DNA of 37,856 nt from Stenotrophomonas beteli. Its GTDB lineage: Bacteria; Pseudomonadota; Gammaproteobacteria; Xanthomonadales; Xanthomonadaceae. Of the stretch, positions 1 through 7,120 are shown one piece after another. The stretch's first letter is position 1, and each line of letters begins with the position of its first letter. The notes under the pieces are model-generated. The model had not been told where the DNA came from. It searched no databases and saw only the letters and a program-made list of their open reading frames with translations. Where the stretch lies: positions 1 through 37,856 of the forward strand of contig NZ_LLXV01000046.1 in assembly GCF_001431665.1 (NCBI RefSeq), written 5' to 3'. The position numbers were made by a program, and so were the translations under genes.

Positions 1-19
1 CTCCGTCCCCTTTTTTCGA

Positions 20-2194
20 TCAGGCCTTCAGCAGTTCGAACTGCACCGCTTCACCGGCGGCCGACGAGGCGCACACCCATACGTCGAACACGCCCGGCTC
101 GGCGCGCAGCACGCCGTCACGGCCGGTGAAGGCCAACTGCTCGCGGGTGAGGGTGAACACCACCTCGGTGGACTCGCCCGGCTGCAGCGCCACCTTGCGG
201 AAGTCCTTCAGCTCGCGCACCGGACGCACGCGGCTGGCCACACGGTCGTGGATGTACAGCTGTACGACTTCCTCGCCAGCGACGCTGCCGGTGTTGGTCA
301 GCGTGGTGGTGAGGGTCAGGGTGTCGTCCCAGCCGAGCTGGGCCGCGCTCAGCTGCGGCACGCCATAGGCAAAGGTGGTGTAGCCGATGCCGTGGCCGAA
401 CGGGTACAGCGGCTCGTTCGGAATCTCGCGCCAACGGGCCTTGAACTCCGACATGGTCGGCAGTTCCGGGCGGCCGGTGCGCGGGTGGTTGTAGAAATAC
501 GGCTGCTGGCCGGACACCTGCGGGAAGCTGACCGGCAGGCGCCCAGACGGGCTGTAGTCGCCGAACAGCACGTCGGCCACGGCATGGCCGGTCTGCGTGC
601 CCAGGTACCAGGTGACCGCCACGGCGTGCGCATTGCGCACCGCGCCCTGCAGCGCCAGCGCGCGGCCATTGCGCAGCAGTACCACCAGCGGCTTGCCGGT
701 CATCGCCACTGCCTCGGCCAGCGCCTGTTGGGCCGGGGGCAGGGTGATCTCCACGCGAGACTGCGCTTCACCGCTGTAGCGCTGCGGTTCGCCCAGCGCC
801 AGCACCACCACGTCGGCACGCAGCGCAGCAGCCACCGCAGCTTCGGTGCCGCCCGGAATCGCGGTTTCCAGCTCGCAGCCCGGCACGATCTCCAGCAGCG
901 CTTCGTCGCCGATGGCGGCGCGCACGCCGGTCTCCAGGTCCACGTAACGCTGCTTGTCGCCGAACAGCGTCCAGCAGCCTTCGATGTTGTCGCGGTCCTG
1001 CACGAACGGACCGATCAGGGCGATCTTCTGCCCCGTCTTCCGCAGCGGCAGCACGTTGTCGCGGTTGTTCAGCAGCACGATCGAACGACGCGCGGCATCG
1101 CGCGACAGCTCGTCATGCGCGGCAATGTGCGAGGTATCCGCTTCACGCACCGGGTCCAGCGAACGGTACGGGTCGTCGAACAGGCCGATGGTTTCCTTCA
1201 GCCACAGGATGCGGCGCACGCCTTCGTCCAGCACCGCCATCGGCACGTCGCCGCTCTCGACCAGGCCCGGCAGGTGCTCGGCATAGAAGCCGCTCTGCAT
1301 GCTCAGGTCCAGGCCGGCGGTGAACGCCTTGGCGGTGGCATCGCGGTCGTCGGCGGCATAGCCGTGCGCGACCAGCTCCATGTCGGCGGTGTAGTCGGAG
1401 ATGACTACGCCCGGGAACTTCCACTCACCGCGCAGGATGTCGGTCAGCAGCTCGGCGTTGGCGCTGGCCGGCACGCCGTTGATGTCGTTGAACGAGGACA
1501 TCACGGTGATCGCGCCGGCGTCGAAGGCGGCCTTGAACGGCGGCAGGTGCACGTCGCGCAGGGTCTGCGGCGAGATGTCCACCATGTTGTATTCCATGCC
1601 AGCCATCACCGCACCGTAGGCGGCGAAGTGCTTCGGCGTGGCCAGCAGCGAATCGGCGGCGCGCAGGTCGCTGCCCTGGAAGCCGCGCACGCGGGCGGCG
1701 GCGAACGCACAGCCCAGCACCACGTCCTCACCGGCACCTTCGGCGCCACGGCCCCAGCGCTGGTCGCGGGCGATGTCCACGGCCGGGGCATAGGTCCAGT
1801 GCAGGCCAGCGGCGGTGGCTTCGATGGCGGTGGCACGGGCGGTGCGCTCGGCCAGGTCCGGCTCGAAGCTGGCCGCTTCGCCCAGCGGAATCGGGAACAC
1901 CGTGCGCATGCCGTGGATGACGTCGGCGGCCAGGATCACCGGGATGCCCAGCCGGCTCTCCTCGGTGGCGACCTGCTGGATGCGGCGGCCCAGCTCGGCG
2001 CCCACACCATTGAAGAGCGAGCCGACCTTGCCCTCGCGCACCTGCTGCAGCACCTGGTCGGCATTGCGCACGTTGGCTTCCGGGTTCACGTCCGGGGCGA
2101 ACGGGCGGACCATGTCCGCGAAGACACCCAGCTGGCCGACCTTTTCCTCGACGGTCATCTGGGCAATGAGGGATTCGATGCGATCGGAGGCCAC
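20..2194 (-). CDS. bglX: Glycoside hydrolase family 3 beta-glucosidase (BglX-like)
   Basis: Hydrolyses terminal non-reducing beta-glucosyl residues. The 724-aa protein has the GH3 layout: an N-terminal TIM-barrel domain with a KHF motif near residues 188-190 and the nucleophile Asp267 in a VVISDYTAD context, an alpha/beta sandwich domain (about 370-590), and a C-terminal fibronectin-III-like domain (about 640-720). The start is GTG at 2194, preceded by AAGGA at good spacing; no upstream in-frame ATG, GTG or TTG fits better. This start gives no signal peptide, unlike periplasmic E. coli BglX, so the enzyme is predicted to be cytoplasmic, or a signal-bearing form has been lost. A LacI-type operator sits just upstream, suggesting sugar-responsive control. 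The family is clear; the exact substrate cannot be read from sequence. Confidence 0.9.
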   Translation of the reverse strand: MASDRIESLIAQMTVEEKVGQLGVFADMVRPFAPDVNPEANVRNADQVLQQVREGKVGSLFNGVGAELGRRIQQVATEESRLGIPVILAADVIHGMRTVFPIPLGEAASFEPDLAERTARATAIEATAAGLHWTYAPAVDIARDQRWGRGAEGAGEDVVLGCAFAAARVRGFQGSDLRAADSLLATPKHFAAYGAVMAGMEYNMVDISPQTLRDVHLPPFKAAFDAGAITVMSSFNDINGVPASANAELLTDILRGEWKFPGVVISDYTADMELVAHGYAADDRDATAKAFTAGLDLSMQSGFYAEHLPGLVESGDVPMAVLDEGVRRILWLKETIGLFDDPYRSLDPVREADTSHIAAHDELSRDAARRSIVLLNNRDNVLPLRKTGQKIALIGPFVQDRDNIEGCWTLFGDKQRYVDLETGVRAAIGDEALLEIVPGCELETAIPGGTEAAVAAALRADVVVLALGEPQRYSGEAQSRVEITLPPAQQALAEAVAMTGKPLVVLLRNGRALALQGAVRNAHAVAVTWYLGTQTGHAVADVLFGDYSPSGRLPVSFPQVSGQQPYFYNHPRTGRPELPTMSEFKARWREIPNEPLYPFGHGIGYTTFAYGVPQLSAAQLGWDDTLTLTTTLTNTGSVAGEEVVQLYIHDRVASRVRPVRELKDFRKVALQPGESTEVVFTLTREQLAFTGRDGVLRAEPGVFDVWVCASSAAGEAVQFELLKA

Positions 2195-2207
2195 CGGCAG
2201 TCCTTGA

Positions 2208-2221
2208 TGAAAACGTTTACA
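2208..2221. promoter_or_regulatory. Candidate LacI-family operator upstream of the GH3 gene
   Basis: TGAAAACGTTTACA fits the LacI/GalR-family half-site pattern TGNAANCGNTTNCA at every fixed position, with the central CG. It lies 14-27 nt upstream of the GTG start, directly before the Shine-Dalgarno sequence, so a bound repressor would overlap the transcription start or block elongation. No LacI-type gene lies in the window; it would be expected beyond the left edge or elsewhere. Confidence 0.65.
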
Positions 2222-2322
2222 AGCCCGGCATTCTAGCGATCCCGAGCCGTTTGGCGAGAGGTTTCTTCATTCAGTTTCAGCCACCAGCGGGGACCGTATG
2301 GCCCCGCCGGGGGCACCGCAGC

Positions 2323-3594
2323 TTACTCCGAGCCGGCCAACTGGCGCTGCCCGGCCATCAACATGGCGTCACTGGAGGCCTGGAACACGCGCAGGCCAAA
2401 GGCCGGCAGGATCGCCAGCAGGTGGTCGAAGATGTCCGATTGCACCGCCTCGTACTCGCCCCAGGCGGTGCTGCGGGTGAAGCAGTACAGCTCCAGCGGC
2501 AGGCCCTCGGTGGTCGGCTGCAGCTGCCGTACCAGCAGGGTCATGTCGGTATGGATGCCCGGATGGCTGCGCAGGTAGCGCTCCACGTAGGCACGGAAGG
2601 TGCCCAGGTTGGTCACCCGGCGGCTGTTGACCTCGGCCACGCCCTGTTCGCGCAGGCGCCCGTTCCACTGCCCCAGCTCCTGCTCCTTCTCACGCAGGTA
2701 GTCGCGCAGCAGCGCGAACTGGCCGAGAAAGGCCAGGTCACCCTCGTCCAGGAAGCCGACGCTGTGCTGGTCCAGGTACAGCGCGCGCTTGATGCGGCGG
2801 CCACCGGCCTCCTGCATGCCGCGCCAGTTCTTGAACGACTCGGTCACCAGCTTCTTGGTCGGGATGGTGGTGATGGTCTTGTCGAAGTTCTGCACGGTGA
2901 CGGTGTGCAGCGCGATGTCGATGACATCGCCGTCGGCGTTCTGGCTGGGCATCTCGATCCAGTCGCCGATGCGCACGCGGCCATCGCCGCTGATCTGCAC
3001 GCTGGCCACCAGCGACAGGATGGTGTCCTGGAAGATCAGCATCAGCACCGCAGTGGCTGCGCCCAGGCCGGTGACCAGATAGCGCAGGTCGACGCCGGCC
3101 AGGGTGGCGACGATCGACAGACCGGCGATGACGAAGATGACGATCTTGGCGACCTGCAGGTAACCCTTGATCGGCTTGTTGCGTGCCTCGGGGCGACGCT
3201 CGTAGAGATCATTGGCCGCATCCAGCGCATGCGAGAGGGCCAGCACCACGGTCAGGATCGCCCAGGCCTGGCAGGCGCCGATGATGAAGCCGACCAGCCC
3301 CGGCGGCAGGTCCGGCACGATGCGGATACCCGAAGCGATCACCTGGCTGGGCACCACGTTGGACAGGCGCGAGATCACCCGCATCAGATGGCTGCCACGG
3401 CCGGTGTCGGCGCCCGGCAGGCGGCTGAGCAGGCGCCGAAGGCCGCGCAGCAGGATGCGCTTGGTGACCCAGTTGGCCAGGCCGGCGGCAATCACCAGCG
3501 CCGAGATCATCAACGCCAGGTAGGCGCCAGGATAGGGTTCCAGTGTGTTGCGCAGCTTTTCCAGCCACTGTACCGCCACCACCGCGTCCACCAT
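2323..3594 (-). CDS. MscS-family mechanosensitive ion channel (YbdG-like)
   Basis: Predicted inner-membrane channel that opens on membrane tension to release osmolytes. The 423-aa protein has several hydrophobic segments in its first half (about residues 20-45, 75-115, 150-200), then the MscS beta-domain signature around FQDTILSLVASVQI and GDWIEMPSQNADGDVIDI, and a soluble alpha/beta C-terminal domain with FFN/KNWRGM-type features. Its length matches the YbdG/MscM subgroup, which is longer than the 286-aa E. coli MscS. The ATG at 3594 has GGAG upstream at 7-8 nt. It lies 63 bp downstream of folB on the same strand, separated by a GC-rich palindrome, so co-transcription is possible but uncertain. 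Confidence 0.88.
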   Translation of the reverse strand: MVDAVVAVQWLEKLRNTLEPYPGAYLALMISALVIAAGLANWVTKRILLRGLRRLLSRLPGADTGRGSHLMRVISRLSNVVPSQVIASGIRIVPDLPPGLVGFIIGACQAWAILTVVLALSHALDAANDLYERRPEARNKPIKGYLQVAKIVIFVIAGLSIVATLAGVDLRYLVTGLGAATAVLMLIFQDTILSLVASVQISGDGRVRIGDWIEMPSQNADGDVIDIALHTVTVQNFDKTITTIPTKKLVTESFKNWRGMQEAGGRRIKRALYLDQHSVGFLDEGDLAFLGQFALLRDYLREKEQELGQWNGRLREQGVAEVNSRRVTNLGTFRAYVERYLRSHPGIHTDMTLLVRQLQPTTEGLPLELYCFTRSTAWGEYEAVQSDIFDHLLAILPAFGLRVFQASSDAMLMAGQRQLAGSE

Positions 3595-3627
3595 CAGTTG
3601 TCTCCGTTCATTGTTCGTTGTTGCCGA

Positions 3628-3645
3628 GGCCGCCGGCCGGCGGCC
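3628..3645. repeat. 18-nt GC-only perfect palindrome between folB and the MscS gene
   Basis: The sequence GGCCGCCGGCCGGCGGCC is its own reverse complement. It resembles the stem of the GTAG-headed REP units elsewhere in the window but has no adjacent GTAG, so it may be a decayed REP unit or a transcript-end hairpin. No T-run follows on either strand. Confidence 0.5.
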
Positions 3646-3657
3646 GACACGACCGGG

Positions 3658-4011
3658 TCAGTCCCGCGAGCGTTCGATGATCACGCCCACCGCGCGCGCG
3701 CCACGCACCGCACCCGGCTTGCTCAGCTTCAGGCGCAGCCATTTCACGTCGAATTCGTCCAGCACGATCTGCGCGCAGCGCTCGGCCAGGGTCTCGACCA
3801 GGCCGAACTCCGATTCACGCACGAACTGTTCCAGGCGCTTGCTCACCGCCTTGTAGTTCAGGGTGTGGGCGATGTCGTCGGTGGCCGCTGGGCGGCGGTT
3901 GTCGAAGCCCATTTCCAGGTCGAACACCAGGTCCTGGCGGATCCGTCGCTCCCAATCGTAGATCCCGATCAGGGCGTCGATCGTCAGCCCCTCGATGAAA
4001 ACCTTGTCCAT
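3658..4011 (-). CDS. folB: Dihydroneopterin aldolase
   Basis: Folate biosynthesis enzyme that converts 7,8-dihydroneopterin to 6-hydroxymethyl-7,8-dihydropterin and glycolaldehyde in the cytosol. The 117-aa protein is the normal family size. Visible family features are the N-terminal MDKVFIEGL strand, Glu21 in the GIYDWE motif, Tyr53 in LNYKAV, Glu73 in LVETLAE and the catalytic Lys98 in LKLSKPGAV. The ATG at 4011 is chosen over an upstream in-frame start at 4053 because family members begin at this MDKVFIEGL stretch. In this lineage folB commonly lies close to tsaD; here an opposite-strand HEPN gene and a hairpin lie between them. Confidence 0.93.
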   Translation of the reverse strand: MDKVFIEGLTIDALIGIYDWERRIRQDLVFDLEMGFDNRRPAATDDIAHTLNYKAVSKRLEQFVRESEFGLVETLAERCAQIVLDEFDVKWLRLKLSKPGAVRGARAVGVIIERSRD

Positions 4012-4115
4012 TGCGCTTACCGGCACGAATACAGGCGGCCATGGTAACGGCACGGCGGTGAGCCTGCCCGGAACGCGCGGTGGGTGGCCGGCAGGGACAC
4101 GGCTTCATAAAAGAC

Positions 4116-4141
4116 AAAGGGCCCTGCTAGCGGGGCCCTTT
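4116..4141 (-). terminator. Rho-independent terminator-like hairpin reading on the minus strand
   Basis: A perfect 9-bp stem (AAAGGGCCC/GGGCCCTTT) with an 8-nt loop. On the minus strand it continues into GTCTTTTAT, giving a T-rich tail; on the plus strand no T-run follows. It therefore looks like a minus-strand terminator, yet no minus-strand gene ends here: tsaD stops 900 bp upstream and folB starts 100 bp downstream. Confidence 0.6.
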
Positions 4142-4367
4142 GGTACCTCTCAACGTCCCCGGGGGGAGCTGGAATCCAGCCGCGAGTCCCGGAGCACACG
4201 ATGCCGATCATGACGTTCATTCCCTCTACGGTCCAGAGTCAATCGCGACATACTGGAGGAACCCCAAGGCGATACAGGGATTCTGCTGCCTGACGCAGCG
4301 GCATTGCCCGATATCACGCCTGCGGCAACCAGCGCAGGCTAATGATCCGCCATGTGGTCCGTATTTG
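4142..4367 (+). other. Non-coding, hairpin-rich leader upstream of the HEPN/Abi gene
   Basis: This is the body of a 356-bp stretch between the folB and HEPN start codons with no convincing ORF. It contains several small inverted repeats: GCTGG-AAT-CCAGC near 4170, GCTGC-CTGAC-GCAGC at 4285-4299, and GCCTGCG with an 8-nt loop and CGCAGGC at 4318-4339, the last ending 28 nt before the ATG. Base composition is less GC-rich than the flanking genes. I do not recognise a known RNA family; it may be a leader or a separate small RNA partner of the HEPN gene. Confidence 0.4.
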
Positions 4368-5021
4368 ATGAGAGAGCAACGAATCCTGCAGGCAGCGCTG
4401 TCACGCCCACGGTGGGCGACGTACAAACGTATTGCATACCGGCACGCTTTGGACGCCGCCTCACTTTACGTATGGAACATGCAGATGTGCGGCGCGCTGC
4501 TATCCCCCCTGCACGTCTGCGAAATCGTAATCCGCAACGCGGTGGCCGCGGCGCTGGCGCATGCCTTCGGGCCGCGCTGGCCCTGGCATCCTGCACTGCT
4601 GCAGCGGATGCCAGCAGATGGCGCGTTGTCGGCCTTGCAGGATATCCATAGGCAGGCAGATCGTTGGATGGACACTCCGGAGATCATCGCCAGCCTTCGT
4701 TTCGCATTCTGGCAGCAGCTTTTCACGCGGCGCTTCGAGGGAGCCATCTGGGCGCGGGGCTTGAAGATTGCGTTGCCGAACGCGCCACAGGATGCTCTCA
4801 GCGTAGTCCGCACGAACATCCATGCTGACCTCGACCGCATCCGCCACCTGCGCAACCGCATCGCCCACCACGAGCCCATCCTGGAACGTGACATCGGCGC
4901 CGACCTGGCCGCGATCGGGCGGCTGATCCACGCCCGCTGCCCGCATACGCTGGGCTGGCTGCAACGCCATGAGCGAGCGACGACGGTGTTGGCGGCGTCG
5001 CCCTTGGCAGGGCGTCGGTAA
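4368..5021 (+). CDS. Abi_2-like HEPN-domain protein, probable abortive-infection RNase
   Basis: Predicted 217-aa protein of the Abi_2 (AbiD/AbiF-like) group within the HEPN superfamily, whose members are mostly RNA-cleaving toxins or phage-defence proteins. The key feature is the C-terminal HEPN signature RNRIAHHEP, giving an R-x4-H pair at Arg162 and His167. The N-terminal part (YKRIAYRHALDAASLYVWN, then LLSPLHVCEIVIRNAV) matches the helical layout of the family. The ATG at 4368 is the first plausible family start; the open frame extends to 4140 through low-likelihood sequence from a TTG. No strong Shine-Dalgarno is visible. It is convergent with tsaD (33-bp gap) and divergent from folB, and no protein antitoxin gene is adjacent. 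Assignment to HEPN is good; the defence role is inferred from the family. Confidence 0.75.
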   Translation: MREQRILQAALSRPRWATYKRIAYRHALDAASLYVWNMQMCGALLSPLHVCEIVIRNAVAAALAHAFGPRWPWHPALLQRMPADGALSALQDIHRQADRWMDTPEIIASLRFAFWQQLFTRRFEGAIWARGLKIALPNAPQDALSVVRTNIHADLDRIRHLRNRIAHHEPILERDIGADLAAIGRLIHARCPHTLGWLQRHERATTVLAASPLAGRR

Positions 5022-5054
5022 TACGTCCGCCGGGCGTGGCGCGGCGCTGCCGGA

Positions 5055-6080
5055 TCAGACCGCCGGCAGGGTCGCCATGTCCCAGCGCGGGGTCACATCC
5101 ACCTTCGGCGGGCTGTGCTGGCCGGCCTGCAGGCGCAGCGCGCCGGCGAAGGCGATCATCGCGCCGTTGTCGGTGCACAGTGCCGGCCGCGGGAAGCAGG
5201 CGCGGCCACCGAGGCGCTCGGCCATCTGCTGCAGGCGCGCACGCAGGCGCTTGTTGGCGCCGACACCGCCGGCCACCACGATCACATTGGTTCCGGCCGC
5301 TTCCAGCGCGCGTTCGCATTTGATCGACAGGGTCTCGACCACCGCATCTTCAAAGCCACGGGCGATGTCGGCGCGGGTCTGTTCGCTCTGATCGCTGTCG
5401 CGCCAGGCCATCAGAACCTGGGTCTTCAGGCCGGAAAAGCTGAAATCCAGCCCCGGGCGGTCGGTCATCGGCCGCGCGAAGCGGTACGCGCCCGGCGTGC
5501 CCTGCTCGGCCAGTCGGGCCAGCTGCGGGCCCCCCGGGTACGGCAGGCCCATCAGCTTGGCGGTCTTGTCGAAGGCCTCGCCGGCCGCGTCGTCCAGGGT
5601 TTCGCCCAGCAGGCGGTACTGGCCGATGGCATCGACCGCCACCAGCTGGGTGTGGCCGCCGGAGACCAGCAGCGCCACGAACGGCGCCTGCGGCGGGTCA
5701 TCTTCCATCAGCGGGGCCAGCAGATGGCCTTCCATATGGTGGACGCCCACCGCCGGCACCTCCAGCGCCCAGGCCAGCGAGCGGGCCACGCCTGCGCCCA
5801 CCAGCAGGGCGCCGACCAGGCCGGGGCCCGCCGTATAGGCCACGCCGTCGATGTCGCCCACGCCCAGCCCGGCCTCGGCCAGGGTCTGGCGCACCAGCGG
5901 CAGCAGCTTGCGGACGTGGTCGCGGCTGGCCAGCTCGGGCACCACACCGCCGTACTCGGCGTGCAGCGCGATCTGGCTGTAGACCGCATGGGCGCGCAGG
6001 GCCGCGCTGCCGGACAGGTCGGTGTCATACACCGCCACGCCGGTCTCATCACAGGAAGATTCGATGCCAAGGACTCGCAT
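5055..6080 (-). CDS. tsaD: tRNA threonylcarbamoyladenosine (t6A37) transferase subunit TsaD
   Basis: Transfers threonylcarbamoyl from TC-AMP to A37 of ANN-decoding tRNAs, working with TsaB and TsaE. The 341-aa protein is full length. It opens with the ASKHA-fold phosphate-binding strand [19 protein letters not shown] and carries the metal-ligand pair His115/His119 in [10 protein letters not shown], the LVSGGHTQL motif, the [18 protein letters not shown] stretch and a C-terminal [12 protein letters not shown] loop, all typical of Kae1/TsaD. It is divergent from rpsU across a 166-bp region, a common arrangement in gammaproteobacteria. Formerly called gcp/ygjD. Essential in most bacteria. Confidence 0.96.
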
Positions 6081-6170
6081 GCCTGCTATTATGACGCCCC
6101 TGCCGCCCCCTCGGGGGATGTGCAGACCTCACTGCTTTCGAACTTCCGGCCCGTATTCAGGGTTGGCCGC

Positions 6171-6198
6171 TTGCAGTTTGTCTATTCGCCGCTATAAT
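6171..6198 (+). promoter_or_regulatory. Sigma-70 promoter of rpsU
   Basis: TTGCAG (6171-6176) and a perfect TATAAT (6193-6198) are separated by 16 nt, placing the start of transcription about 40 nt before the rpsU ATG. This is the best-looking housekeeping promoter in the window and fits a highly expressed ribosomal protein gene. Confidence 0.8.
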
Positions 6199-6246
6199 GT
6201 GCGGCTCGCCGGGCGTGACCCGGTTCTACTGTGTCCCGGAGATTCC

Positions 6247-6462
6247 ATGCCCAGCGTCAAAGTCCGCGAGAACGAGCCCTTCGAGTTTGCTCTTCGCCGC
6301 TTCAAGCGCACTTGCGAAAAGGCCGGTGTGCTGGCCGAAACCCGCAAGCGCGAGTTCTACGAAAAGCCGACCCAGGAGCGCAAGCGCAAGGCCGCCGCTG
6401 CTGTGAAGCGTCAGCTGCGCCGCTCGTCGCGCGACGTCACCAAGCGTCAGCGCCTGTACTGA
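6247..6462 (+). CDS. rpsU: 30S ribosomal protein bS21
   Basis: Small-subunit ribosomal protein bS21, located near the anti-Shine-Dalgarno end of 16S rRNA and needed for efficient initiation. The 71-aa protein is the standard length and starts [18 protein letters not shown], followed by the Lys/Arg-rich tail ending KRQRLY. The ATG at 6247 has GGAG 6-8 nt upstream. It is the first gene after a clear sigma-70 promoter and is followed by a hairpin with a T-run, so much of its transcript probably ends before yqeY, a common feature of the rpsU-dnaG region. Confidence 0.97.
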
Positions 6463-6510
6463 TCGGACGCATCTTCATTGCGGCAGGCTTGTCCTTCCGC
6501 GGTGAAGCCG

Positions 6511-6542
6511 AAGCCGGCACGCGCGAGCGTTGCCGGCTTTTT
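6511..6542 (+). terminator. Terminator between rpsU and yqeY
   Basis: The stem AAGCCGGCA/TGCCGGCTT with an 11-nt loop ends in a run of five T (6538-6542). It lies 48 nt after the rpsU stop and 53 nt before the yqeY start, so it likely sets the high rpsU to low downstream expression ratio. Confidence 0.75.
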
Positions 6543-6595
6543 GCGTTTCCGGGCCCGGGCATCCGCCCCGCCCCACCACCACCACGAGGTTCCTC

Positions 6596-7042
6596 ATGAG
6601 CATGAAGCAGCAGCTCACCGAAGACATGAAGGCCGCCATGAAGGCGGGCGAGAAGCACAAGCTGGGCGTGATCCGCCTGATCAACGCCGCCATCAAGCAG
6701 CGCGAAGTGGATGAGCGCATCGAGCTGGATGACACCGCGGTGATCGCCGTGCTCGACAAGATGGTCAAGCAGCGCAAGGACTCGGTCAGCCAGTACGAAG
6801 CAGCCCAGCGCGAAGACCTGGCCGAGATCGAGCGCGCCGAGATCGTGGTCATCGAAGCCTACCTGCCGGCCAAGATGGGTGAAGCCGAGATCATGGCCGC
6901 CATCCAGGCTGCCATCGCCGAGACCGGCGCCACCGGGGCCGCCGACATGGGCAAGCTGATGGGCGCACTGAAGCCCAGGCTGGCCGGCCAGGCCGACATG
7001 GGCCTGGTGTCCAAGCTGGTCAAGCAGGCCCTGGCCGGCTGA
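6596..7042 (+). CDS. yqeY: GatB/YqeY domain-containing protein
   Basis: A 148-aa helical protein of the YqeY family, related to the C-terminal tRNA-binding domain of GatB; the role is unsettled but probably tRNA-linked. Family features include the N-terminal SMKQQLTEDMKAAMKAGEK helix with conserved basic residues, IRLINAAIKQREVD, the KQRKDSVSQYEAAQR stretch and LPAKMGEAEI in the second half. The ATG at 6596 has GAGG upstream at 8 nt; the open frame continues further upstream but through the rpsU terminator. It lies in the rpsU-dnaG neighbourhood, the usual site for this gene in proteobacteria. Confidence 0.92.
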   Translation: MSMKQQLTEDMKAAMKAGEKHKLGVIRLINAAIKQREVDERIELDDTAVIAVLDKMVKQRKDSVSQYEAAQREDLAEIERAEIVVIEAYLPAKMGEAEIMAAIQAAIAETGATGAADMGKLMGALKPRLAGQADMGLVSKLVKQALAG

Positions 7043-7065
7043 TCCGCGCGCCGACCGCTGCACAC

Positions 7066-7094
7066 GACAAGGCCCGCGACATGCGGGCCTTGTC
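7066..7094. terminator. Bidirectional hairpin between convergent genes
   Basis: A perfect 12-bp stem (GACAAGGCCCGC/GCGGGCCTTGTC) with a 5-nt loop lies between yqeY (plus) and the secreted unknown (minus). No long T-run follows either side, but the stem strength and convergent position support transcript-end formation for both genes. Confidence 0.65.
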
Positions 7095-7120
7095 ATGACG
7101 ACGTGCCGGGGCGTCGCCGC

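Noticed and set aside
248..2236. Long 662-aa plus-strand open frame opposite the GH3 gene
   Set aside because: Composition is His/Arg/Gln-rich with no family motifs, the typical antisense shadow of a high-GC gene; the minus-strand GH3 reading has clear catalytic motifs.
4150..4200. Possible tRNA or tmRNA fragment in the HEPN leader
   Set aside because: The GCTGG-AAT-CCAGC element has a 3-nt loop, not a 7-nt T-loop, and no acceptor pairing or anticodon arm could be built.
4140..4367. N-terminal extension of the HEPN protein from a TTG at 4140
   Set aside because: The 76 extra residues lack family similarity, carry many Pro/Cys/Gly and overlap the terminator-like hairpin; the family-like sequence begins after ATG 4368.
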